Positions 8,272 through 17,283 of a DNA stretch of 17,637 bases are shown here, in pieces. The notes beneath the pieces are model-generated. The model did not search any database. It was not told the origin of the DNA and worked only from the letters and a program-made list of their open reading frames with translations. Position numbers and translations under genes: made by a program. Every line of letters starts with the position of its first letter. Positions within the stretch are counted from its first letter, which is position 1. The DNA comes from Russula earlei (Eukaryota; Basidiomycota; Agaricomycetes; Russulales; Russulaceae): contig JAGFNK010000956.1 in NCBI GenBank assembly GCA_025769875.1, forward strand, positions 1 through 17,637, written 5' to 3'.

Positions 8272-10050
8272 AGCCTGCATGGCGAAGTCCCATCTCGCTG
8301 GAGAACTTTTCATGCTTTTCTCGAGCAAGTCCTTTGGTCAAAACATCAGCAGTTTGGTCCTCAGTGGGGATGTACTGAAAGCAAAGCTCCTCGCTTTCAA
8401 CTTTGTGCCGCAAAAAATGATGTCGGACTTCAATATGCTTGGTCCTGTCGTGAAACTCGGGGTTCCGTGCGATGGCTATTGCGGACTGGTTGTCCACATG
8501 AAGAGTGGTTGGAGAGTGAAGGTTTGTCCCTAGTTCACTCAGCAAGCGTCTGAGCCACACTAACTCTTTTGTAGCATGCACAGCGGCGATATACTCGGCT
8601 TCAGTGCTTGAAAGAGCAACTGAGCTTTGTTTTTTCGAACTCCAGCTGATTGCTCCTCCTCCCAGCATGAATACAAAGCCTGATGTGGATTTGCGGTCAT
8701 TCACATCACTGGCCCAGTCTGCATCGACGAAACCATGCAAAATGGTGCCACCAGGGACTCCTCGTTGAAAGACAAGCTGGTGAGTGCTGGTGGCTCGGAG
8801 GTATCGAAACGCGCGATCAAGTGCGCGCTGGTGTTCAGGTCCTGGGTTCGCAGCGTGTCGGCCAAGGGCTGCCACAGTGTATGCAAGGTCAGGACGTGTA
8901 CCAAGCATTGGGTACATAAGTGCACCAATAGCACTTTGGTAGGTTTTGGCATTGATCTCAGGCGAGGTAAGCTTCATTAGATGCTCGTTTGCAAGTGTTG
9001 GTGTGCTGATGGGGCGCGCGTCAGCTTTGCCATACTTCTCTAGGATTTCATTGATATATTTTTCTTGAGAGAGGGCCATCCAACCAGCATCGTGATTCCG
9101 TGTGATTCGCATGCCCAAGATCCAGGAGATGTCACCAAGGTCGGTCATCTCGTAGTGCCGTTTCAGGGCTGATTTGTCTTTGTTGATGGTTTCCATAGAT
9201 TTAGATGCCATTATGATATCATCAACGTATAAGGCGATGATGGAGAGGTCTCCATCATGTGTGCGTGTGAAGACGGCGTGGTCAGCCTCCGTACGTTGAT
9301 AACCCATGGAGCCGAGTTTGCCTTGGATGTCTTCGTACCAGATGCGGCCACCTTGTTTGGTGCCATACAGGGCTTTGATGAGGCGCAATACCATGCCTTC
9401 AGGGATGTCGAAACCAGGTGGGGGTTCCATAAATATTTCTTCTTTTAGTTCCCCATTGAGGTATGCTGATTTAACGTCCATCTGGTGGACTTCTAGGTCA
9501 CGTTCAGCGGCAAGAGCAAGTACAGTACGAAGGGAGGCGAATTTCGCAACAGGCGTGAATGTTTCGTCATAGTTGATCCCCTCGACTTGTGTGAAGCCCT
9601 GCGCTACGACGCGGGCCTTATATTTTTGGGTGGAGCCATCGGGCCCCCGCTTGATGCGGAATACCCATTTACTTCCAACGACCTTGCGGTCTTTGGGACG
9701 TGGGGCGATTTCATATACGCCCATGCGCTCGAATGAGCGTCTTTCTTCCTCGCAAGCCACTTCCCACTCAGCAGCGTCCGGACGTGCCATGGCCTGAGCA
9801 TAGGTGCGTGGGTCATTCATGGTGATGTCTAGGGCTGCATTGGCATGTTCTGTAGGACGCTTTCGTGAGCCATATGAGGTTACAGAGTAGCGCGGATCAT
9901 CATCACGGATCGGTGCGCGGAGTGTGCGTTTCGGACGGGAAGAGATAGGCTCAGGTGGAGCCAGGGGTTGAATGGTAAGTGTTTCTTCGACTTCGCTTTC
10001 ACTTTCTGATAGAGCTTTGGACAGGGGAGTTTCAGTTTCAGAGTAATAAT
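8270..10050 (-). pseudogene. pol: copia pol, reverse transcriptase and RNase H half
   Basis: This half is in a different frame from the gag-integrase half. From about 10050 it is open to the stop at 8272-8270. Reverse transcriptase motifs: KWVFRIK, YKARVVAQGFTQ, VHQMDVKSAYLNG (first catalytic Asp), YGTKQGGRIWYE and YVDD at 9229-9218. RNase H acidic residues are all present: DADWASD, SSTEAEY, HVDNQSAI and DQTADVLTKGL. By motif inspection the enzymatic part looks intact, and only access to it is lost through the frameshift. KQGG replaces the usual KQSG. The linker after the frameshift (SETETPLSKALSESE) is an acidic Ser-rich spacer common in copia pol. Confidence 0.92.
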
Positions 10051-12459
10051 AGGTTCATCTGCTGTGTCCATGTCGTCCGTGTCGTCAGTTTGGATGATAA
10101 CACGTTCAAAGGATTTGACTGGGCCCCCTTCATTGAAGATGACGTCGCGTGACTCCAGGAAGCGGTGTGAAGGTTGATGTATCAGATGGTAAGCTTTGTG
10201 GTTTTGGGCATACCCAAGGAACGTGCACACTAATGACTTTGCAGCCAATTTGCTACGTTTTTTGGTCGGGATGTGTACGAACACGCGGGAGCCAAAAACA
10301 TGGAGGTGGGAAACATCAGGTTTGTTTCCGCTCCAGGCTTCTTCTGGTGTGATGTCTCCAAGTGCACGTGTTGGAGAGACGTTGTGCAGAAGGGCAGCGT
10401 GTTGAAGTGCAACATACCAGAACGATTCTGGTAGGCCAGCATCGCTCAGCATTGTGCGGACCTTGTCAAGTAAGGTGCAGTTCATGCGTTTGGCAACACC
10501 ATTGTGCTGAGGGGTGTCTGGCGTCGTAAGTTCTTGCCTGATCCCCTTGCTTTCCAGATGGTTTTTGACTTCATGGCCAATATATTCACCTCCTCCATCA
10601 CTGCGAAGAACTTTCATGCGGTGGCCGGTTTCCAGTTCGGCGTGCGCAATGAATGCTTTGAGGTGGCATGCAACGTCACTTTTGTGGCGTAACCCTTCGA
10701 CAAATACTTTTCGAGATTTATTGTCAGTGAAGGTGACGAAATACTCGAAGCCTTTGTGTGAGCGTGTTGGCATCTTTCCACAGACGTCTGAGAAGACACG
10801 GCCAAGCACTGTGTTGGCATGCATTTCCGTGGACTTTTGGATGTCAAGGTGTGTTTGTTTGCCTTTGATGCAGGGCTCACAGAGTGTGGTAGGTGCGCTG
10901 TTTGAGATTTCCATTCCTTTCACCATTCCTTTTCTGACCATGCGCACTACAGTGTCGATGTTAAGGTGGCCTAATTGACGATGCCAGGTGTCGATGTCAG
11001 CTTTGGAGGCTGTGCAACGCGCGATTAAGGCAGTCTCGTCTGTGGACTGCATGTCTTCGCCCTCAGCTGGGAAGCTTTTGATGCGTGCGATCCGGGCTGT
11101 TTCTGGGGTGACAGTTCTCATGTTCATAACATAGAGTTTTCCCTGGATTTGCCCATTGCAGGTGAGCATTCCCTTTTGGTTGAATAGCTGACAACTTTTC
11201 CCAGTGAAATGGATATCAGCGCCACACCGAGAGAGTTGGGCAACTGATAGCAAATTTCCGTTTAGCTCTGGGACAAAGAGTACGTCGCGGAGTATGGCAT
11301 TGTGCCAGTGTCCATTTGCATTCATGTGGACAGGGATGCGCCCGAATCCAGTGGCATGGATGACACCGTCATCACCCAGAGTGATGCGCGTTGGCGGCAT
11401 GATGAGGGTGGAGAAAGTGGAGAACCACTCGCGGTTACAGCTCATGGTGCGTGATGCACCAGAGTCGACTATCCAGCAATACTGACTGGGCTGTATAGTG
11501 TGTGCTCGGAGAGCGAACGCGGCATTTGGATAGGAAGATGGGTCTGTGGCGATTGCGCTGAAGAGTTGAACGTCATCGCTGGTTGTCTCAGCAACTGCAA
11601 CCTTTGCAGACGAGGAGGTCGCCGCAGCAGTGGAGGCAGGTGTGGCTGCCTTTGCTTGCTCCTTCTTCAATTTCCGGCATTCCTTTACGTCGTGGCCAGG
11701 GATATTGCAGTGAGTGCAATGTTTAGTCTTATCCTTTTGCTTATTTTTTCCCTTTGCTTTCTTAGTGGCTTTGGTGAAGAACGTGGTGGCGCTTGTTCCA
11801 GAAGCGTTCACGCGGCGTTGCTCTTCGTTGATGATTTGGGATTTGATGAAATCAGTGGAGATTTTGGAGACTTTAGTGGTGCAAAGGATGGTTTTAAGAG
11901 TGGCCATGGAGTCTGGGAGTGTTTGAAGGAGGATGTACGCGAGGAGCTTGTCCTCGATTGAGAAACCGAGTGTGGCAAGCGTTCGCGAGCAGCAGAGCAG
12001 CCTGTTGAGTTGGGGTTCAACGGGTTCGTCCTGGGACAGTGTGCCTTGGAATAACTCCTCTATGAGGTGAGTGATGCTTTGTTCACCAGTGCCTTCATAG
12101 CGGGCTGACAGCTTGTCCCAGCATTCTTTGGCTGTTTTGGCATCAAGGACGGAGTTCAGGGGCTCGTTTTTTAGCATTAGGCATATTTGAGCATGTGCCT
12201 CGCGGTCTCGGTAAAGCCAGTCTTCGGAACCAGTGGGGTCGCTGCTTGGGTTGGGTTTGGTGTAGGTCCCATCAACTACTGTCCAGAGTTCTCAAGTTTT
12301 GAGAACTGTTCGGATGCGGAACTTCCAGAACTGGAACTCGGTCCCTTCATCATCAAGGAAAGGCACGTCATAGTGGCGCGAGTTGGCCTTTGAGGTAGTT
12401 TTCATGGCTCCTGCAGAAGGGGCATTTCCGCTGTTTGGCGGGGATGTACTGGTACTCAT
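10041..12459 (-). pseudogene. gag-pol: copia gag, protease and integrase half
   Basis: ATG at 12459 (MSTSTSPPNSG). Codon 56 is TGA (12294-12292) where the flanking frame (RIRTVLKT, then ELWTVVDGTY) continues on both sides. Gag has the UBN2/copia-type domain (WDKLSARYEG) and a zinc knuckle CTHCNIPGHDVKEC at about residues 248-261. Protease has DSGAS at about residue 332. The integrase zinc region is WHRQLGH with CEPC. Catalytic residues are Asp in SDVCG (about 558) and Asp in RSDGGGEY (about 621), but the expected Glu in NGVAERxN is Lys (AAA at 10491-10489, about residue 657). The frame then slips near 10041-10053, after MDTADEP, so the C-terminal 60 or so residues read here are out of frame. 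Confidence 0.92.
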
Positions 12460-12518
12460 TTGCTATGATGTTTTGTTCTTAGTTCTGGGTGTGTTTAGAT
12501 GTCGACTTGTTTTGTCTA

Positions 12519-12540
12519 GAGACGCTCAGGTCTCATAATC
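12519..12540 (-). other. copia primer-binding site matching the tRNA-Met anticodon arm
   Basis: Directly inside the 5' LTR the element reads GATTATGAGACCTGAGCGTC. Its complement (plus strand GGTCTCATAATC preceded by GCTCA) resembles the D-stem/anticodon-arm part of eukaryotic elongator tRNA-Met, including the CAT anticodon. Known copia elements prime with a tRNA-Met cut in the anticodon loop or stem, not with the CCA end, and there is no TGG at this junction. Pairing is seen in sequence; tRNA identity comes from memory of the yeast tRNA. Confidence 0.7.
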
Positions 12541-12788
12541 TGTAGCGAATACTCAGTCTTATTGTAGAAGACTGTATTAAGGAGTGTTCTAACCTGTAGC
12601 AAATACTAAAGGAGTAATCAGTTACGTGTGCGAAGTAAATGAGTGTGTGACTGACCTCAGTCTTATTGTAGAAGACTGAGGGACGAGAAAATTCCGTAAA
12701 ACGAACTATATACATTTGCGCTTGTTTGTCACGCGCCACATGAGCACATGACTGACTCGTCACGCTGTGGCTGGCCACAACTCCAACA
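12541..12788 (-). repeat. copia 5' LTR
   Basis: Same 248 bases as 8015-8262 except C at 12546, C at 12734 and A at 12740. All three differences are transitions at CpG positions. It starts TGTTGGAG and ends CTACA in element sense, next to the primer-binding site on the inner side and TTTAT on the outer side. Confidence 0.95.
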
Positions 12789-12901
12789 TTTATGCCATCC
12801 GTTTGTCCCTATTTCCCAGTGATTCACATAGAAATGGAATATCTCCACGAGGACATCATCGGGGAGCGTGTGGATTGTCACCGGGTCTGAATCGACTGGT
12901 C
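12789..12901 (-). pseudogene. F-box protein gene, 5' part (F-box motif)
   Basis: In the minus strand the frame reads DPVTIHTLPDDVLVEIFHFY and on to GWHK, where the copia element begins. LPDDVLVEIF is the core of the F-box, the segment that binds Skp1. The frame joins exactly to the 3' part at 8014. No ATG is found between the core and an in-frame TGA at 12904-12902. A plausible 51-nt intron (donor GTGTGT at 12939, CTGAC branch site, CAG ending at 12889) would connect it to an open stretch upstream, but no start codon is evident there either. The true start is unresolved, or lost. Confidence 0.75.
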
Positions 12902-13080
12902 AGTGGTCGTTATGGACATTGAGAAAAAACGACACACCTTGGCGATGTTCACAAGGACTTGCTTCCAACGACGCTTGTAAGGGACCACCAATCGTGGTCG
13001 AGGAGCGGGCGGCGCAAGGCAATAATGACTGGTCGAAGTCAGTGAGTAATGAGACGTGATAACGGATTTGTGAAGCTTAC

Positions 13081-13196
13081 TCACTTTAGACATGGTCACG
13101 GTGACACTCGCTCGACGTACAGGCGAAAGCTCACCAGTGAGGATGTGAGTAGCGTCCTGGAAAGGTGATCGTCTGGATTTACCCACGAGCCAGCCG
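13081..13196 (+). repeat. diverged segment B, paralogous to 3092-3191
   Basis: It contains CATGGTCACGGTGACAC, ACAGGCGAAAGCTCACCAG and AGGTGATCGTCTGGATTTAC, which match segment A block by block. The frame MVTVTLARRTGESSP resembles the copy A frame in its TGESS part. This copy carries TTA at 13078-13080 without the adjoining Harbinger-like element and so shows what the empty site may look like. Confidence 0.55.
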
Positions 13197-15052
13197 CATA
13201 AGTGCGATGAAGAGCGCCCGTCGCCCACGCCTTGGACATGGTTTACACCGCCGTTGGCCTCGTGAGGCACATGTTCGTAAGATCACCCGGCATGGATAAG
13301 GACGCTAGCAGTTTGATAGTTGGCGGTGTCCTCAGCGACCACTCTGCACTGCACTCCTCTGCCTCTGAACTACACATTCACAAGGCGAACACACCCCCAA
13401 CGCCCTTGCTTCCGCCTCTCCCAACAAGTCCGACACGCCCCCAAAACTGCTGAAGAGCCCTCCTCAACACCACCCCCGTTACCCTTGAACGGTGTTTTGA
13501 GAAGGTGACGGTGACTAGTGGCGACTACTACCACGAAAGCAGGAATTCGCTACCTCCCTCCACGCCTCCACCTCAGTGTCCCTCCTCTCTCTCCTTCTCT
13601 CCTCGCCTCCGCCTCGACCGCCCACACAGGTAGAAAGCCTGTGCCCTCGCTCGACAAGCGGCACAACCCTAAACAGCCGAAGGATCCCGTCCGACACCTC
13701 CGCACTTGTCGTCTTCGAACAGCGAGCGTTCAAAACCGTTACATGTCATCGTTCTCATCGCGTCTTTGCATTCTTTCCAATGGTCTCGCACAAAACCACG
13801 CACCTCTGATGGCCACAACTCATTTTGCACACCCGCTCTCTCATATACCCGTAATCCGACGCGTTCAACCCAGTTCTGCGATTGCCTGCACATCGCCGCC
13901 TACTTTTCCACGTGCTGTGTCAGTGTAACCTAGCCATCCCCGCAACACCCGAACACAGAAACGTCACCACATGGACTTCACGTCTACTACTACAAAGGAT
14001 GGTCTCGACATGTCAACCTCGCCCACGCACTCTCCCATCATCATAGCGAGCTGGTGCGCACCGCCATTTCACTTCTTTGCAAGTCCTGGCCTCGGTACAC
14101 GTGAGTTGGAATGCGTTTGGGGGCGCTTGCCCGACTAGAGCATATATCTGAAGAACGCGGGCTCGGAATTTTAACAAGCGGAAGCGAAAGCACAACCCAG
14201 CTTGTTGTACCAGAGACCGAGATATGTGCGAGGCCTGGTATCACCAGGGAAGAGAGGGAGCGGAATGTGTTCACAGGCGTTGCGAGATGCCTATGTCCTT
14301 TGCCAGTGAGCGCTTTCTCATTCTCCTGGCCGCTCCGCGTCCAGCGGAGATGAATGCTAATTTCTTGGAATTCCCAGGTTTATGAATAAGTTGCAGCCTA
14401 GATCCGTTGAATGGATCTACCCGCATGAGAACGGCACGTTGTACATGTCCTACCCAATGATCTTATCGATGCCACAACGGACACCCGATGTGCGTGGCAA
14501 AAACGATTATTGCTGTGAAGTGGGTGGCAAAGCCCCTACTAGTACCGACCAACTCCCTTCGCCACCTTCCGACACCAACAGTTGTCCGTAGATGGCGCTA
14601 TCACCCACTGGACGGCAAATCGTTTACATTTCCCTTCAGACGATGAATCGGTCCTGACCCCCTCAATAAAGAACTCACCGTCGACAAAGATTGTGTCCAC
14701 CTCTCCCTCACCAATGGCTCACACCGCCTCCCCCGTCAAGCCATATCTCCTTCACTGAAGACTATAGAAGATTCCCAACTGATCCGCAAAGAAAAGTCTG
14801 TCCCACTTCCGAGGACAAAGCAACCCATTTTGCCAAGGAACGTCCACATCACTCCCGCGAGCATGCTCGGTCTTAGCATCAGAGATGAACTTTACGATGG
14901 TAATAAGTTCGGCATCGAGCCAGGATTTGCCCCTGCATCGGAGAGGGATGTGAACACAAGCGGTTTCATGACGCGACATGTTACCTAGAACAGCGACGCG
15001 CGGCAGGAGTCGGTCGTTGTGAAAGAGGGCAACACGTGGGCGCAATTCGTGA
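13197..15052 (+). other. broken coding-like sequence, no gene resolved
   Basis: Several plus-strand stretches look coding (Ser/Pro-rich, host-like codons) but switch frame or stop. Examples are SPNKSDTPPKLLKSP near 13425, VTLERCFEKVTVTSGDYYHE near 13480, SESTTQLVVPETEI near 14185, MNKLQPRSVEWIYPHENGT at 14382-14591, and TIEDSQLIRKEKSVPLPR near 14758. The last runs on, past ITPASMLGLSIRDELYDG, to a stop near 14988. They precede a kinase fragment in the same orientation and may be the disordered N-terminal part of the same dead kinase gene. That link is a guess. I recognise no domain before the kinase. Confidence 0.35.
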
Positions 15053-15333
15053 GCGTTGGGCCTCTATTTGGATGATTCTCGTTTCCAGAATGGTTTGGAT
15101 TACTATGGTTCATTTCAGCAACTCATTGGACGTGGATCATGCGCATTGTCTACCGCGCGATCCATTCAAATACAAGACAGATCGTTGCGGTGAAGCAGAT
15201 CGATCTGGAGGGCTGCAAGGAGAACAGAATCGTACAGCTTACTCACGAAGTTGAGCTGGTCAAACAGCTGTCACATCCAAACATAATCAAGTACATGGGC
15301 GTCATGGGCGCTTTGTATCGGTCAGAAATATAG
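15053..15333 (+). pseudogene. Ser/Thr protein kinase fragment, N-lobe only
   Basis: Protein kinases transfer phosphate from ATP. Only the ATP-binding lobe is seen. 15053-15142 reads YLDDSRFQNGLDYYGSFQQL followed by IGRGSC. One base is then missing (15143-15144), exactly at the third Gly of the GxGxxG loop. The next frame continues IVYRAIHSNTRQIVAVKQID with the ATP-binding Lys in VAVK, and HEVELVKQLSHPNIIKYMGV with the helix-C Glu. The frame stops at 15331-15333. No HRD or DFG motif follows. The pattern resembles the STE/Cdc7-like (SepH/MAPKKK) group, but that is from a short stretch. An in-frame TGA at 15050-15052 precedes it. It is a truncated, frameshifted remnant, so no kinase activity is expected. 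Confidence 0.7.
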
Positions 15334-15529
15334 CGCTGGACGGGCCCTGGAAATGAGAAGAGACCGCGTTTGCCCACAGCTGCCCTTCCGAGGAATTCTT
15401 TGACGCAATGGGACCGTAGTGGCGGGAGCTGGAGCGTTCTGGCCAGGGAAGGGAAAATATGAACGTGGGTGCAGAGTGACTTTGACGTCGGGTCTTACCT
15501 GTACCTAAACCTTGTCTGCGCGATAACCA

Positions 15530-16048
15530 TGCCAGTAGAGCTCAAGGGAAGCTACCACTGCGGCTCAGTCACTTTCACAGTCCAGTCGAGCACACCCGTG
15601 CCGTATATGCCTTGTATCTGTTCCATCTGCCGCAAGGGGGGGGGGTGCAGGCGGATCGATCAATCTCGGAGCGCACGCAGAGACCCTTCGCATCACCAAG
15701 GGAAGGGAGAACATCTCGTACGTACGAGTGATTGCAGCTTTCATCCATGCCCGCTCTGGAATAGCCGCTGACGGTTCGCACGTGCGTTTACGTTGTTGTG
15801 CATGGGGGGAGAACAGGATACACAACGCCGTGTTGGACCGGGGCCCGCCGCAGGAAAGCCTAGGCCAAGTCGGAGCGTCACTTTTGCTCGAAATGCTCGG
15901 CGATGCTCTGGCTGTGGGACGAGACCTTGTGCGCACCGACCAGCACCCACATTTGCACCTCCTTTGACATGATGGCGTGGTCTTTTGATCTTGCATAGGC
16001 CAGAGCTGCTGCACCTTACGTGTCCGCGATCAATGAGCCAGAGCTCCA
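15530..16048 (+). pseudogene. GFA-domain gene, second copy, disabled
   Basis: It is very similar, over about 520 bp and across both introns, to 4475-4993, so it arose by DNA duplication and not from an mRNA. ATG at 15530. Lesions: the first zinc Cys is Tyr (SYHCGS instead of SCHCSS). A run of ten G at 15636-15645 replaces the nine bases GGTGGGGTG, a +1 frameshift that leads to a stop at 15769-15771. One base is missing near 16010-16030, after PELLH. Unlike copy 1 it keeps the usual Gly after CHC. Similarity ends at about 16048, where a different, gag-like reading frame takes over, so the last exon is absent. Confidence 0.8.
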
Positions 16049-17283
16049 TAAATACCCCCACCCCTTCCAAGTGGTCAGCCTGGCATCACAAACATGCCAC
16101 CTCTACTTACAATACTCCCATGTCTTCTCCCGCTTCCCCTTCATCCCCTTTACCTATTCTTACTCCCTCTCCCACCATTAAACAAGAACCCCTCTCACCT
16201 GAAGCAATCCAACATATCATTGACCAATGAACCTTCATTGTCCCAGACGAGACCAAGATCCAAGACCTTGCTGCTACTCTCAACCCACTCGCCATCCAAG
16301 AAGGAACACCCTTGCCAACCCCAACCAAAGCAGACCCCACTCACCCTGGCCCCCCTTGGTTTGTTTATGAACCTTACACGCATGTTCCCCCTTTTTTACA
16401 TTAATGTTAATGGGCAAAAACACCTACTACCATAGTTATGTGTTGCTTTATATAACAATGAACCCATGCTTCTGGGAACTATGGGTCGAGGAGAGCCCAC
16501 TTACGGAGAAAAACTCATTGCCCAACCTGTTGTCTCTGCCCCTCATCCTTCCATCACTGCCTCTGACCTCCGCCTCCTAATTGAGGACCACCCTTTCCAC
16601 TTCGACACTGCCCAGGCTCTTGAAAACCTCCATGACCCTGGTGCTCTTGCCGACGTCTACTGCCTCCGTATCAGTTCATTCAAACTAAAAGTTTTGGAGG
16701 GCAAGCGCATTTCTATCCAAGGGGCCCTGAACATCCTTCAAGGGCAACTCGCTGACCGACTCCATGAGATCCAGTCTCACACCAAAGAAACTGCCGCCAT
16801 CTGCAGTCGCCTTCGGGCCAACAATACTTCTGTCCGAGTTTGTCACCAACTCGACAACTTGATGGCTGATGGGGGTCTCACCCATGACACCGGGCCATAT
16901 TACTCACTAGCAGGAAGTTACGACAGAATTAAGGAGTCAAAAGAACTGCCCACTTCTCCCTCTCCTTCATTACCCATTCGCCCTCCTCTTTCCTTGACCC
17001 CCCCTCTCGAGTACCTCCCTCGTGTCGTTGACCAGTCCCAAAACAATGCCCCTATGGGCTCACCCTCCCACTTTCCTCAGATGTTCTCCGATGACACTAG
17101 TACTCCTAACACCCCTCTCACCCCCGCATGCATGACCAAGGTGCAGCATCACCAACTCCAAAAGTGACAACACGTTTGCAAACACTGTAACACCAGAGGA
17201 CACTGGAACAAGGACTGCAACAAACCTCACACCAACTGCAGCGGACAGGTAGATTGTATTCTCAGGAGGGACTCACCGAAGCT
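16033..17283 (+). pseudogene. degenerate gag-like zinc-knuckle protein gene, family unknown
   Basis: The frame begins MSQSSINTPTPSKW (ATG 16033, possibly not the true start) and is Ser/Pro-rich (LSPEAIQHIIDQ). It meets TGA at 16228-16230 and continues VPDETKIQDLAATLNP to PPWFVYEPYTHVPP. It slips at a T6 run near 16390-16396 and meets TAG at 16433-16435. It then runs openly from ATG 16466 (MLLGTMGRGEPTYGEKLIAQ, with a helical middle, about 16560-16840) to a TGA at 17165-17167. In frame after that TGA is a zinc knuckle CKHCNTRGHWNKDC (17175-17216). The zinc knuckle and layout suggest retroelement gag, but no pol is seen and I cannot assign a clade. It stops at about 17283. Confidence 0.6.

Larger units (their letters stand above)
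8015..12788 (-). mobile_element. complete Ty1/copia retrotransposon, 4774 bp
   Basis: Two 248-bp LTRs that differ at three positions enclose one gag-pol region in the copia order gag, protease, integrase, reverse transcriptase, RNase H. The element has a 5-bp target duplication, a primer-binding site next to the 5' LTR and a purine tract next to the 3' LTR. Near-identical LTRs indicate a fairly recent insertion. The copy is not autonomous: gag codon 56 is TGA, there is a frameshift between integrase and reverse transcriptase, and the integrase catalytic Glu is Lys. It lies antisense to the window and in the same orientation as the F-box gene it splits. Confidence 0.95.

Noticed and set aside
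10041..10053. Programmed frameshift in copia pol
   Set aside because: The slip lies between integrase and reverse transcriptase, not between gag and pol, and I see no slippery site. It is more simply an indel in a copy that has other lesions.
11500..11961. 153-residue plus-strand frame
   Set aside because: It lies antisense within the copia gag/zinc-knuckle region and is a shadow of that coding sequence.
12510..12545. tRNA-Met gene fragment on the plus strand
   Set aside because: Only the anticodon-arm region matches and it abuts the LTR exactly, so it is a primer-binding site and not a tRNA gene.
13518..13928. 136-residue plus-strand frame as a gene
   Set aside because: Low-complexity Pro/Ser/His sequence with no domain; a competing frame upstream (VTLERCFEK) looks more coding and runs across its start.
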